Part shown: one piece after another, positions 10,807 to 20,934 of the stretch
Position numbering within the stretch: the stretch's first letter is position 1
How the letters are laid out: every line of letters begins with the position of its first letter
From: Ctena decussata
Taxonomy: Eukaryota; Mollusca; Bivalvia; Lucinida; Lucinidae
Length of the DNA stretch: 64,000 nt
Direction of reading: 5' to 3'
Assembly (NCBI GenBank): GCA_963989385.1
Contig: OZ022501.1
Coordinates: 20,484,102 to 20,548,101 of the forward strand
Program-made: the position numbers and the translations under genes
Notes under the pieces: model-generated
What the model was told of the DNA's origin: nothing
Seen by the model: only the letters and a program-made list of their open reading frames with translations
Database searches by the model: none

Positions 10807-10996
10807 ACGATTTTAACGCCATAGTTTGACCTAGAACCACTTTTTTACTGTTGAATTGGTGTGGGTAATATTTTGCATACATAAACAAGGGCCTGTCTAC
10901 TGTCAAAAATTCATATTTTTGAAACGATGCAACGAAGTTCATTTTTTAGATTTTTTTCATCCACAATTGTACCCTTTTTTCAAGAATCACTGATAA

Positions 10997-11411
10997 CCTC
11001 CTTTTCTATGTGTTCCAGGAAGAGCCTGGTGAAGACGTGATAGAGAAGTTGAAGACTATTTTTATAAATGACTTAGAGATAGATGAAGATAGGGTGGAAA
11101 GTATGTATTTTGCGCATGGACACCGGCTTCCATCCCGAGGACAGGGACCGAAGCCAATTATTTTAAGGTTTATTTCATATGAGGACCGGGAGCTAGTTCT
11201 ATCAAATGCTAAAAAATTGGCTGGCTCCAGGAGGCGTATTCTTGTAGACCTCCCGGAGCCCATGAAAATTGAAAGAAATAGACTTGCCAAGAGAGCGTAT
11301 GACTATAGAAAGAAAGACCAGCTACAAACCAGAATAAGGGATAGGGGACTAGAAGTTTTCATTGAAACTAGAAAGCTGTCTACAGATTCATGGGTAAAGC
11401 GTATAGCATAA
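10997..11411 (+). pseudogene. LINE ORF1, C-terminal RNA-binding part
   Basis: Continues the frame of the 4725 ORF after the nested insertion: LLFY, then EEPGEDVIEKLK, a DLEIDEDRVESMYFAHG segment typical of L1 transposase-22/RRM domains, and a basic tail (RAYDYRKKDQLQTRIRDRG). It ends with TAA at 11411. The protein would bind element RNA with the coiled-coil part; the insertion now separates them by 5.7 kb. Confidence 0.8.
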
Positions 11412-12078
11412 ACAATGTGTTGATTATCAATAAGTATAAACACAGTCGAATGGTCAGAATTTGTGGATTGATGATAGGTTGAGGGTCTGCGGTACTTAGC
11501 ATCCTCCCTGCAGTGGGTGAATGTTATGATGTAGTTTACTTCTCTAGTGACTATCAGCTGGGCGGTTCTAGTACATTGATCATATGAGGGTTGACCCACG
11601 ACATCCACTCCCTGTAGGGACAGGGTGCAACTCTTTTTCTTCTTGGGTCTGGGCCTGCTTTTGGGCTCTGATACATTTAAGAATAATCAGAAGTCTGGAA
11701 ACCATTTAGCCCGAATGCACTCAGAACGGCCAAAACTCCATAAAGTTTTGGCCGTTCTGAGTGCAGTAGGGTTGAAGCCTGCATTGGAGATACAGACTGG
11801 GTGGAATTCTCCATGGGTAGTATGGGATAGAGGTTCGGTTTTTTTCCCTACTGTTGCGACCCCTCACCAGAGTCCCCTTGAAGAGGAGATTTTTAGATGG
11901 CTCTCAACATTTTTTTACACTGTCATATAGCTGTCCACCTCTGTCTGGAACTTTCTGCAGGTAAGGTACATTCTAAAGAAATCATAAGAACTTTATCATA
12001 ATTAAATGTTATTTTTCTATTACTTACAGGTTATAGAGGAAGTAGAAATGACTAGTAGAAGCAAGTAAATAAACAGAA
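11412..12078. other. Unassigned ~670 bp replacing LINE ORF2 endonuclease region
   Basis: In an intact L1/Tx1 element ORF2 would begin here with an AP-endonuclease domain. No such domain is readable in any frame. The stretch contains a 22-bp perfect inverted repeat at 11716-11765 and a pyrimidine-rich TTTTTCTATTACTTACAG that resembles a splice acceptor (to 12029). Origin unknown. Confidence 0.5.
11716..11765. repeat. Perfect 22-bp inverted repeat, 6-bp loop
   Basis: Arms 11716-11737 and 11744-11765 are exactly complementary (core CAGAACGGCCAAAACT / AGTTTTGGCCGTTCTG) around CCATAA. It lies in the unassigned part of the LINE. Confidence 0.85.
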
Positions 12079-14101
12079 ATGTTTTATTGAAACAAAGAAT
12101 CAGAATATCCCGGGACTTTTACTGTCAATTGATTTTGAAAAGGCTTTTGACACGGTTAGTTGGAAATTTATATCGAAAACATTAGACTATTTTAATTTTG
12201 GAGATTCAGTAAAAAGATGGATAAAGCTGTTTCAGAACGGGGCAGAAAGTAGTATATTACAAAATGGTTTTATTTCAGACTTTTTTCCATTTAAAAAGAG
12301 GCTGCAGACAAGGGGATTCTATATCACCTTATATTTTCCTATTATGTGCAGAAATTTTAGGACAAATGGTAAGAAAAAATACAAATATAAAAGGTATCAT
12401 AATTAATAATAAAGAATATAAAATAAGTCAGTATGCTGACGATACGCAGCTGTTGCTGGACGGTTCGGAAAAATCATTAAAAAGTACGTTAGAAACACTG
12501 TATACTTTTTATAATATGTCCGGATTAAAAATAAATATTGAGAAGACAAAAGCAATTTGGAATGGAGCTTTTAGTAATTCGGAACGTAAGATGTGCAACG
12601 ATTTCAGTTAGATTGGTCACAGGGACCGTTTAAAATTTTGGGAGTTACATTCGCAACAGAAGTATATAATATATGGGATTTAAATACAAATGATATTCTT
12701 AATAAAGTTAAATGTATCCTAAAGCAATGGACAAAAAGCAAAGTAACATTAAAGGGTAGAATCACTATTATAAAATCATTAGCGTTGTCAAAGTTTGTTC
12801 ACTTATTTATATCCTTACCAGATCCGCCAAAGGAAATGCTTAAACAACTGGAAAGAATATTTTATAAATTTATTTGGAATAACGGTCCAGACAGAATAAA
12901 AAGAAACATACTAATAAGGAACTTAGCATCTGGGGGATTGAGAATGGTAGAGCTTCAAATGTTTATTAAAGCTTTAAAAATCACATGGTTACGTAGAATT
13001 TTACAACAATCAGATAACACAACTTGGAATACGTTGTCAAATATAAATTTTACACAGTTGTTTAAATGTGGCGGTTTATACGCTGGTCAACAATGTTTAA
13101 ACATGATTAATCCATTTTGGAGGAACTTTCTGAAAGCATGGTCACATTTTTGTAATGAATGTGAGATAGACAATATAAAAAAAATTCTAGATTCTCCAAT
13201 ATGGTTCAATACTAACTTTAATCAAAAGTACTTATTTATAAACGATTGGTGCAAAAAAGGTGTCATTACTATATCAGATATTATTGACGAACATGGTAAT
13301 TTTTATCAGTTTGAAACTTTTAAACGAATATACAATGTTAGGGGTACTGCACTTGATTATCAGCATGTTTTAAATAAAATTCCAATCGGGTGGAAAACTG
13401 TTATAGATGATAATAAGGTACTTATAAAAGAAAACAAATTTAATACCAGATGTAATATTTACATTAATTACTTAATGTTAAATAAGAAAGGAAGTCGAAT
13501 TTTCTATGATATTATGGCGAAGGTGAACCTATTAAATATAAATGAGAAATGGACGGCTGATGTAGGAGTCATTAATGAAAATGACTTGAGGTTATTTAAT
13601 GCCTCGATAAGTAATTTTAAAGAGATTAAAATTCAAGACTTTCAGTTTAAAATAAATAATAAAATTCTTGTTACTAATTACTTTCTTTGGAAAATAGGAA
13701 AAATTGACAACAACCTCTGTTCATATTGTAATGAACATCCAGAAAATTAATCATTTGTTTCTAACTTGTGTGAAGGTTCAGGAGTTTTGGAATTCTCTAA
13801 AAACCTGGTTACACGAAAAGCCAACATCATTTTAAACATAAATGATCGTAATATTATATTTTCATATCAAGGTAGAAATGATTTAATAAATCATATACTG
13901 GTGTTAGCAAAATATTATGTTTATAAAACGAAATTTATAAGTACTGATAAAAATTTAACTATTCATGCATTTGTTGCATTATTGAAGAAAAAATTTACTA
14001 GTGACCGGTATAACGCTTATATATCAAATAAGATGGCAAAGTTTTTTGCAAAATGGTTGCCTCTATACAATTTCTTTACTCCGAATGATAATAGACTCTA
14101 A
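12079..14101 (+). pseudogene. LINE ORF2 remnant: reverse transcriptase and C-terminal domain
   Basis: Readable RT motifs: LLLSIDFEKAFDTVSW (from about 12113), QGDSISPYIF (about 12303), and the catalytic YADDT at 12432-12446. An L1/Tx1-type downstream region follows (GGLRMVELQMFIKALKITW, about 12931-12990) and a cysteine/histidine-containing tail. The frame changes near 12260-12290, changes back near 12600, and a stop appears at 13748-13750 before the last 110 codons continue in another frame. At about 680 codons it is roughly half the usual ORF2 length. Non-functional. Confidence 0.85.
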
Positions 14102-14549
14102 CCCGGCATGTACCTGATCCCAACCAAGCATTTATGCATTTCGAATAAAAAGATCAACCGTGAGCTTTGATGATTTTATATGGGTTCAATCTGCGGGACT
14201 GGTTCTGTAGATAGAAAAAGAACAAAAGAGTTATAAGATTTTTTTTCTACCCGTGTAGAAATACGACCTTGATATACGTTAATATATATTTATATATGTT
14301 TGTTTCCTTCAAAAAAGAAACTTCTATTGTTTTCTGTCTTCACTCTCTCCGTATCTCTTTAGTTTTTCCTCTTATTTTTTTTCTCGCTTCTTTGCTTCTT
14401 TCGTCTTTGATCTACTCTATCTCTCTTCTAAAAAAGCTAGATTGGATAAGTCTCTTCAGATTTACTTCTATGATATAAAAATATGAATGTATGTTATGAT
14501 TGTATTATGTCTTTGAAAAAAATAAAATTATAAAAAAAGTCATTTTCTT
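14102..14549 (+). other. LINE 3' UTR, A-rich tail and right target-site duplication
   Basis: AT-rich and pyrimidine-rich 3' UTR ending ATAAAATTATAAAAAAA at 14538. It is followed by GTCATTTTCTT (14539-14549), the copy of the left duplication. Confidence 0.7.
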
Positions 14550-14734
14550 ATGATCTGGTGAGCTAGTTCGATTTTTTTTTCAGTTTTCATAGCGAGAGTT
14601 CATATTTTGTCTCTTTCTGTGAAACGGTGAAAATAGAAGAAACTAATTCAGGACCATTATCTTTTTATTTGATTGCCAGGTGATGCTAAAAATACGGGAA
14701 ATGGCAGTCGGTATATTTTGATTTGCGAAGGGTA

Positions 14735-14815
14735 TCCAGACTAATCTGAGTTTTCGCTGGGCGCAAATGCCAGATCGCTGGTTTTATCATTTTACCATTT
14801 TATCATCATGGCTCA
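14735..14815. mobile_element. Truncated FB-1 MITE fragment
   Basis: Sequence such as TCTGAGTTTTCGCTGGGCGC, then GCTGGTTTTATCATTTT and CATGGCTCA matches one arm of the FB-1 foldback family with divergence. The other arm is missing. The rest of 14550-16110 shows no gene. Confidence 0.5.
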
Positions 14816-14865
14816 AATCTACCGAACTGTGGTACAGTCAGGTCAGACAACAAATAATGTGGCGG

Positions 14866-15050
14866 TGAGATTAAGAGAAGTAGGGAGAAAGGGGCTTAGA
14901 ACAGGGAGGTGGGAGCAGGGAGAAAAGAATGGGTGCAGGCTGAAAGGGGATGATGGGGTCGGAACAGGGAGATGACGGGTTGTAAGCAGGGAGATGAGGA
15001 GGTGGGAGATGAGTGGAGTGGGAAGATGGGAGAAAGGAGACAGGGTCTCC
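14866..15050. repeat. Purine-rich degenerate minisatellite
   Basis: Repeats of the type CAGGGAGATG and GGTGGGAG on the plus strand, irregular in length. Low complexity, no coding evidence. Confidence 0.5.
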
Positions 15051-16110
15051 CTGTCCTATATTGGTGAAATACTTGTGACGGTACACAAATGATAGCTACT
15101 ACAAAGTCAGGGAACCGGCGTGAGTTAAAATTTTCATGTTCTTTGCTCTCTTTCAGAAATTTTCAGCACAACCCAGCAGGTACATTACGTCGTAGTGACG
15201 TAGTACTGACGCTGAAGCGACATTACGACGTCAAATCGACGTCAGTGCATCGTCATTTTTTGCGTCGTGTCCGCTAAGAGGCTTTAACATATTTCCATCT
15301 GTGCTTAAGCTGAATGGGTACACTTTCAAGCGAAAGAACTTAGAATTTTTGGTTCCCTTTTCAATAAGGGTCATGTCTAAAAGAAAAGCATTTGCTCCTC
15401 CAGGAGCATTTTTGTTAAGAGGATACCATTTTAAGAAAGGAAGCAGAGAGAAAGTCACAAAAGTTATTTTCCTTCGATAAAAAGGCAGAAGGGGACGGAT
15501 TTTTTTCATATATAAGAGGGATCTCCCTGGGAGGCGTATTCCTTTAGCAATATATCTCAAAACATGCTTGTTTCAACAAAATATTAGGTCTGATTACGCC
15601 CTTAAAGGCCCCATTGCTCTATCAGCATGAAAAATTTTATCAAGAGGTCGCTACAAGCTTCTCACAGTAGTTTCGTCATTGTAAATGACCGTGATTAGCC
15701 AGCTTTTAACAAATAAAACATCATTGCGCTTCACAAAAATCAGGTTTGAAAACTTATCTGGGTCATTTGAGTTGGCAACTAAAATGACCTACTTTCGATT
15801 TCAATAAGTTGAATAAAATGGTAAAAATACAATGTACAAGCGTGGAGCTCCAGTCACTATCCCGCCTCTGTTTATACAGCATTGCTGGACGGGAAACCAG
15901 ACCGAGAATCGTTTTGTGGAGTGAATTGTTATTTTTTAAAAACCTGTTTTCTCTCATTTTTGCAAGTTATATGACTCAATATATGCACGTCAACAAACAT
16001 TTTATTACCAAATGCGAAGGTTGAACAGCTTTTTACAACGATTTTAATTTAGACGTTTTTACCACTGAAAGGACTATGGATACTTTAAATCAACTACTTG
16101 TTCATTTAAC
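15051..16110. other. No gene recognised
   Basis: AT-rich sequence. It includes a short ACGTC-rich segment at 15185-15255 with several overlapping dyads (GACGTCAAATCGACGTC). Nothing else distinctive was seen. Confidence 0.4.
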
Positions 16111-16114
16111 ATTT

Positions 16115-16328
16115 GAGCCGCGACACGAGAAAACCAACAAAGTGGTTGTGCGCCCAGCGAAGACGCAGATCAGCCTGGGCATCCGCTCAGTCTGATCAGA
16201 CTATTCGCTAAGGGCTTAAAGGGTAGCTAAGGGTCTAAGCTACCTCCATGCGGACAGCGAAGATTCTTATCAGACTGAGTCTGCGCTGGGCGCACAACCA
16301 CTTTGTTGGTTTTCTTCTGTCGCGGCTC
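16115..16328. mobile_element. FB-1 foldback MITE, copy 2
   Basis: Starts GAGCCGCGACACGAGAAAAC and ends with the complement ending GTCGCGGCTC. Exact ATTT duplications flank it at 16111-16114 and 16329-16332. The full-length palindrome centres on TAGCTAAGGGTCTAAGCTA. Confidence 0.85.
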
Positions 16329-16865
16329 ATTTTGTTTTACAAGAAACGCGTAGCCTGTAATATCTCGTCTGCATTTTTTTTAAAATCAAAAGTTTGATCA
16401 TAGCGAGTGACAAGAGCACTCCTGAGCGGAGTAAGTAGAACGGGGTAATATACGCCCATACGAGTTTTTAGTAGTAGATACACTAGCTCTATACTGAACA
16501 GGAGTTTGTCAGTAGCAGGACTATTTGCATCATATAAGTAAACAAAGGATTTTGCGTGGAAACACTGATGGACAGACGTCAGCTGCAGGACATAGTACTT
16601 GCAAACCCACATCATCTGGTATGGCGAACATTTGTCCAAAGTTTCACAAAAATCTTTCAATTAGTGACAGCGTTATAGAGCGGATACAGAATGTGTAATA
16701 AAAAAGGGCCAGAACTACGTCAGAACTGGATTAGGGTTATGTTTTGTTGGAGTAGGGTTACGTTACGTTGTGTCAGTTCCTGAGAACTTTCCACCTTACT
16801 TTTACGGTTCTTTGTCTCTGTACATCGTCTGATCATGCCTTATATTTTTATATAGTTTCATGAAA
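16329..16865. other. No gene recognised
   Basis: A mixed AT-rich stretch. Short open frames on the minus strand near 16337-16660 have no recognisable domain. Confidence 0.35.
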
Positions 16866-17145
16866 AGATTGTTAAATCATTTTGGTCCGGCATAGGGCGG
16901 ACACGAAATATTGCCATTAAAACTGCGACCTTGAAGTGTGACCTTGACGTTCATTGAACAGGCAATTGAAGACTTCTGCACATCGTATTGGTATAAAGAA
17001 CCTTTGAGCAAAGATTTAAAAAAAAATCAGGTTTCTCTTTGATAAAGGTGATACAGAGCTGACACGAAAAGTAAACGGACAGATGGGCAGATGGACAGAC
17101 AGATGGACAGACAGACGGTGGAAATCACAGTATAACCCGTGTTTC
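16866..17145 (+). mobile_element. Pearl-like element fragment with CAGA microsatellite end
   Basis: Contains GACCTTGAAGTGTGACCTTG, then a run of GACAGATGGACAGACAGA at 17078-17115, the architecture of the 3' part of pearl/Helentron-like repeats. No clear hairpin remains. Confidence 0.4.
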
Positions 17146-17485
17146 GGCGGACTAGTAGTGTGCTATTGCGTCTATTTCTGGAAGTTGTCATGGCTACATC
17201 ATCTTGACAGGATAGTTAAATATGTTATTGACATCATAAAATACGGACGGACAGACGGACCGTCAACATCAAAACTTGTAGCACAATCCAAGATATCCGA
17301 ATCTTTAGCATGAGGTACCCCGTGACGCGAACTCGTGCTGTCGATAATCCACTCGCTAAAGCTCATGGAGTATCGACCCTACAAGCGGAAGATCCATACT
17401 CTATTTCACTCATAGCACGATACCCAGAGTAGATCGTACATGTTGCGGTGTATCTCAAGCTAAACATTCGCGTATGGTTATTGTA

Positions 17486-17490
<5 letters not shown>

Positions 17491-17542
<52 letters not shown>
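17491..17542. repeat. (AG)n microsatellite
   Basis: An uninterrupted AG run of about 26 units. Confidence 0.95.
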
Positions 17543-17543
<1 letters not shown>

Positions 17544-17935
17544 AGTTGTGAGACTTGTTTAAAGTGGGTGTGAGAAAGAGAGAGCAAGTGTGAGACTTTT
17601 TAAGTGGGTCAAATGTTAATGTTAACAAATATTTGGACAGAATACAGAGAGAGCAGTTGTGAGATTTGTTTAAAGTGGGTGAGCGAGAGAGAGAGCAAGT
17701 GTGAGACTTGTTTAAAGTGGGTCAAGTGTAAATGTTAAGAAACATATGGACAGAATACAGCCTTTCCTGTGTCTACAAAAATACAGTTTTTAATATACAG
17801 AGAGGGACAGAGAGAGAGGGAGAGACAGACAGAGAGAGAGACAGACAGACAGAGCAGTTGTAAAACATGTATAAAGTAGGTTAAATGTTTAGAAAATAAA
17901 TACTTGGACAGATAACGAGAGGGGAGGGATAGGGA
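17543..17935. repeat. Imperfect tandem duplications next to the AG microsatellite
   Basis: A unit of about 105-110 bp containing GCAGTTGTGAGACTTGTTTA, AGTGGGTCAAATGTTAATGT and GGACAGAATACAG occurs at least twice, with GA-rich expansions between units and a shortened third copy near 17850-17920. Confidence 0.7.
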
Positions 17936-18303
17936 GAGCTGACTTTTAAACTTAATTCAGTAAACGAAAAAAAAATAAGAAAACTGTAGCTGGGCAATAG
18001 CATTCTAATTAAAGTGTCCCAACATTAAGGTAACTATGGTAAGTGGTATTGTTTTTCCAATTTATGATATGAAAATTACCCTTAGAGACATCGTTAACTA
18101 GATCCTCGATTATCCCATTGTAAAACATGCATGTGCCTGCACAGGTACAGTCTAGTCCGTTCAAAAAAGCACAATCAAAATTTATATCGTACCAACACAG
18201 AAAATCCATGAAAACCCAAACACCTTTGAGTCCTCGAATTTTAGCCACTGGCTAATCATCTTCACACACTGACCATTAAGTTGGAAACCACTGGTATTTT
18301 GAA
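17936..18303. other. No gene recognised
   Basis: An AT-rich spacer between the GA-rich repeats and the H2 element. An open frame on the minus strand at 18009-18248 has cysteine residues but no recognisable domain and no support. Confidence 0.3.
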
Positions 18304-20272
18304 ACAAGAGGGCCATGAGGCCCTGAATCGCTCACCTGAGCAATTGGCAAGGTGGCTTATACTTATCATGTCTGAAATTGTCAAAATATGAGTTTTTGGG
18401 TCAAAAGTCAAAGAATGACCATGACCTCTTGTACTCATAAATCTTCATGTACTCATTAGACAACCATATGTACCATTTTTAGGCCAAAATCTCCAAAACT
18501 TTCCATGAAATCTTATGTTCTAGCATTTTCCCATATTTGACCATGCCGCAAAAAAGGTCAAGGTAAACCCAAGGTCACCATCTGAACAGTCTTTGTGGTA
18601 CTCTAGTACTCCATGCTATTTACCACGTTTCAGGGCCATAGGTGTATTGGTTCTAGGGAAGAAAAATATTAAAGATTTATCCCGTAAGCGGTAATGGCGG
18701 CCAAGTTGGTCATGTTACCTGGACCTTTGAACAAATTTTCATTCAATCAACCCCTGGAGGCTCTATATGAAATGTGTTCACAATTGGCCCTTTGGCTTTT
18801 GAGGTAATGGTTGAAAATGTCAAAATATGAGCAATCTGGATCAAAGGTAAAAAATGACCTTGACCTCTAAGTGTTGTGCTCATAATTCTTCATGAACTCA
18901 TTAAGACAACTGTATATACCAATTTCTTAGGTCAAAATCTTCAAAACTTTCCATGAAATCTTATGTTCTATCATTTTCCCATATTTGACCTTGCTGCAAA
19001 AGGTCAAGGTCAACACAAGGTCATAATTTGAACAATCTTGATAGTACTCACGTACCCAATGCTACTTACAAAGTCTCAAGGCCATCCGTCAATTGGTTCT
19101 GGAGAAGAAGATTTTTAAAGGTATTTACCATATATGGGCATGGCGGCCATGTTGGTCATGTGTCCAGGACCGTTAGAAAATATTTTCATTCCATCAACCC
19201 CTTGAGGCTCTATATGAAATTTGGTTTCAATTGGCACAGTGGTTTTAGAGCAGATTGTTTGAAATTGTCAAAATTTGAGATTTCTGGGTCAAAGGTCAAA
19301 GAATGACCTTGACCTCTTGTACTCAAATATCTTCATGTACTCATTAAGGTGATTCTATGTACTAATTTTTAGGCCAAAATCTCAAAACTTTCCATGAAAT
19401 CTCATGTTCTAGCATTTTCCCATATTTGACCTTGCCGTAAAAAAGGTCAAGGTCAACCCAGGGTCATAATTTGAACAATCTTGATAGTACTTGAGTACCC
19501 AATGCTACATACCGAGTTTCAAGGGCATCGGTCTACTGGTTCTGGAGAAGAAGATTTTTAAAGGTTTTTACCATATATGGGCATGGTGGCCATGTTGGTC
19601 ATGTGACCTGGACCGTATGCATAAATTTTCATTCCCTCAACCCCTGGATGATCTATATGAAATTTGGTTACAATTGGCCTTGTGGTTTTTGAGGAGATTG
19701 TTTGATATTGTCAAAATATGAGAGTTCTGGGTCAAAGAATGACCTTGACCTCTTGTACTCATAAATCTTCATGAAGTCATTAAGATGACTGTATGTACCA
19801 ATTTCTAGGCCAAAATCTTCAACAGTTTCCAAGATATCTTATGTTGCAGCATTTTGTCATATAAAAGCATGAGTAAGCAAATTTGACCTTACCGTAAAAA
19901 AGGTCAAGGTCAACCCAAGGTCATAATTTGAACAATCTTGGTAGTACTCGTGTACCCGATGCTACATACCAAGTTTCAAGACCATCGACCTATTGGTTCT
20001 GGAGAAGAAGATTTATTCAGGTTTTTACCATATATGGGCATGGCGGCCATGTTGGTCATGTGACCAGGACCGTTTGAACAACTTTTCGTTCCTAAGGTCC
20101 CAGGAGGCTCTATATGAAATTTGGTTACAATCGGCCTAGCGGTTTCAGAGGAGAAGTCGTTTGAAATTGTGGACGGACGGACGACGGACGACGGACGGAC
20201 GACGGACGACGGACGCCGGAGCCTTACCATCCTATAAGCTCCCCCGGAGCCTCTGGCTCAGGTGAGCTAAAA
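18304..20272 (+). mobile_element. Pearl/Helentron-like element H2 (~445-bp tandem core)
   Basis: The same ends as H1: ACAAGAGGGCCATGAGGCCC with GCTCACCTGAG at the 5' end, and a terminal hairpin ending GGCTCAGGTGAGCTAA (20237-20270). The core is about four units of roughly 445 bp; landmarks such as GAGGCTCTATATGAAAT recur at about 18755, 19203 and 20104, with a variant near 19645. A GGACGGACGACGG microsatellite precedes the hairpin. The core is dense in TGACCTTGACCT and AGGTCAAGGTCA. No protein is encoded. Confidence 0.75.
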
Positions 20273-20470
20273 AAGGTGACAAATGGTTAAAACTGCGAGT
20301 ACTATCCATGATCTTACATGTGACATGGTAGGATGGTAAAATGTGTCTTGAGTGGAAACGTGTGGAGCGGACATGAAAGTTGACTGACAGACGGACGAAC
20401 AACAACCAGATAGACGGACAACGCCTAGACATAATACGACCCGTCTTTCGAGGCGGGTATAAAAATTATC
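20273..20470 (+). mobile_element. 3' end fragment of another Helentron-like element
   Basis: A GACAGACGGACG microsatellite-like run is followed by the hairpin ACCCGTCTTTCGAGGCGGGT and ATAAAAA (about 20439-20467). The 5' part is missing; it abuts H2 directly. Confidence 0.6.
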
Positions 20471-20711
20471 ATTGCTGATACCAACCAGTGATGCGCTACC
20501 TAAACGCATCATCTATAACAAACTTTATTCTCTTGATAGATACAGGAAAAACTCTTCTACAATCATCTTTGCTAGCCAAGGCTACAAAGTCCACTTTGTT
20601 CCTTACCCTTGGCCCACGACCTATTTGCAAATCAGATGTCCCATAGTGCCGCCCTTTGGCTGCAGAGAGTTGCTTCCCTAGCATGTTATTTTCTGTCCGA
20701 TCAGAAGATCT

Positions 20712-20934
20712 GGGACCGTATTTATAAAACGACTTAAGTGGTTGCTATGCTGTTGCTAAGGCCAAATTTCTATGAAGGAGATTCCCCACAACTATGAAAT
20801 TTGCTCTGGAGGAACAGTCTTACAAAGACTGTTCCTCCAGAGCAAATTTCATAGTTGTGGGGAATCTCCTTCTTAGAAGTTCAGCCTTAGCAACAGCATA
20901 GCAACCACTTAAGTCGTTTTATGAATACGGCCCC
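20712..20934. mobile_element. Foldback element, ~111-bp arms, 3-bp loop
   Basis: Nearly the whole 223 bp folds on itself. Outer ends are GGGACCGTATTTATAAAACG and CGTTTTATGAATACGGCCCC; the centre is GGAACAGTCTT-ACA-AAGACTGTTCC at 20811-20835. Mismatches are confined mainly to a short block about 50 bp from the centre. No coding sequence. Confidence 0.85.

Larger units (their letters stand above)
5252..10992. mobile_element. Non-autonomous 5.74-kb TIR element inserted in LINE ORF1
   Basis: Perfect 31-bp inverted repeats lie at 5252-5282 and 10962-10992, with outer ends CAGTGATTCTTG, flanked by ATAA at 5248-5251 and 10993-10996. Removing the element and one ATAA restores the LINE frame. No transposase-like ORF is seen. 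The interior contains a nested pearl/Helentron-like element (5491-7686), 11 dispersed CTCCGTAACG motifs, and otherwise unique AT-rich sequence. A 4-bp duplication with CA-starting ends narrows the superfamily, but I cannot name it. Confidence 0.85.
4467..14538 (+). mobile_element. L1/Tx1-like LINE, defective, with a nested 5.74-kb insertion
   Basis: The element begins TTGGGGACTTCCGG and ends in ATAAAATTATAAAAAAA, between 11-bp duplications. Without the nested insertion it is about 4.3 kb. It holds ORF1 (coiled coil plus RNA-binding domain) and the 3' two-thirds of ORF2 (reverse transcriptase and C-terminal region). The endonuclease and the first part of the RT are absent, and ORF2 is frameshifted. 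The 5' end carries CAGATGGCGGC, resembling the YY1-type motif found at human L1 5' ends. It cannot move by itself. Confidence 0.85.

Noticed and set aside
11625..11930. A 101-codon plus-strand frame between LINE ORF1 and ORF2
   Set aside because: It spans a perfect inverted repeat and has no domain; it does not resemble an endonuclease.
15185..15255. A cluster of ACGTC/TGACGTCA-like words as a CRE-type promoter
   Set aside because: No gene starts nearby, and the words are irregular. Similar words occur in other repeats (for example near 48150).
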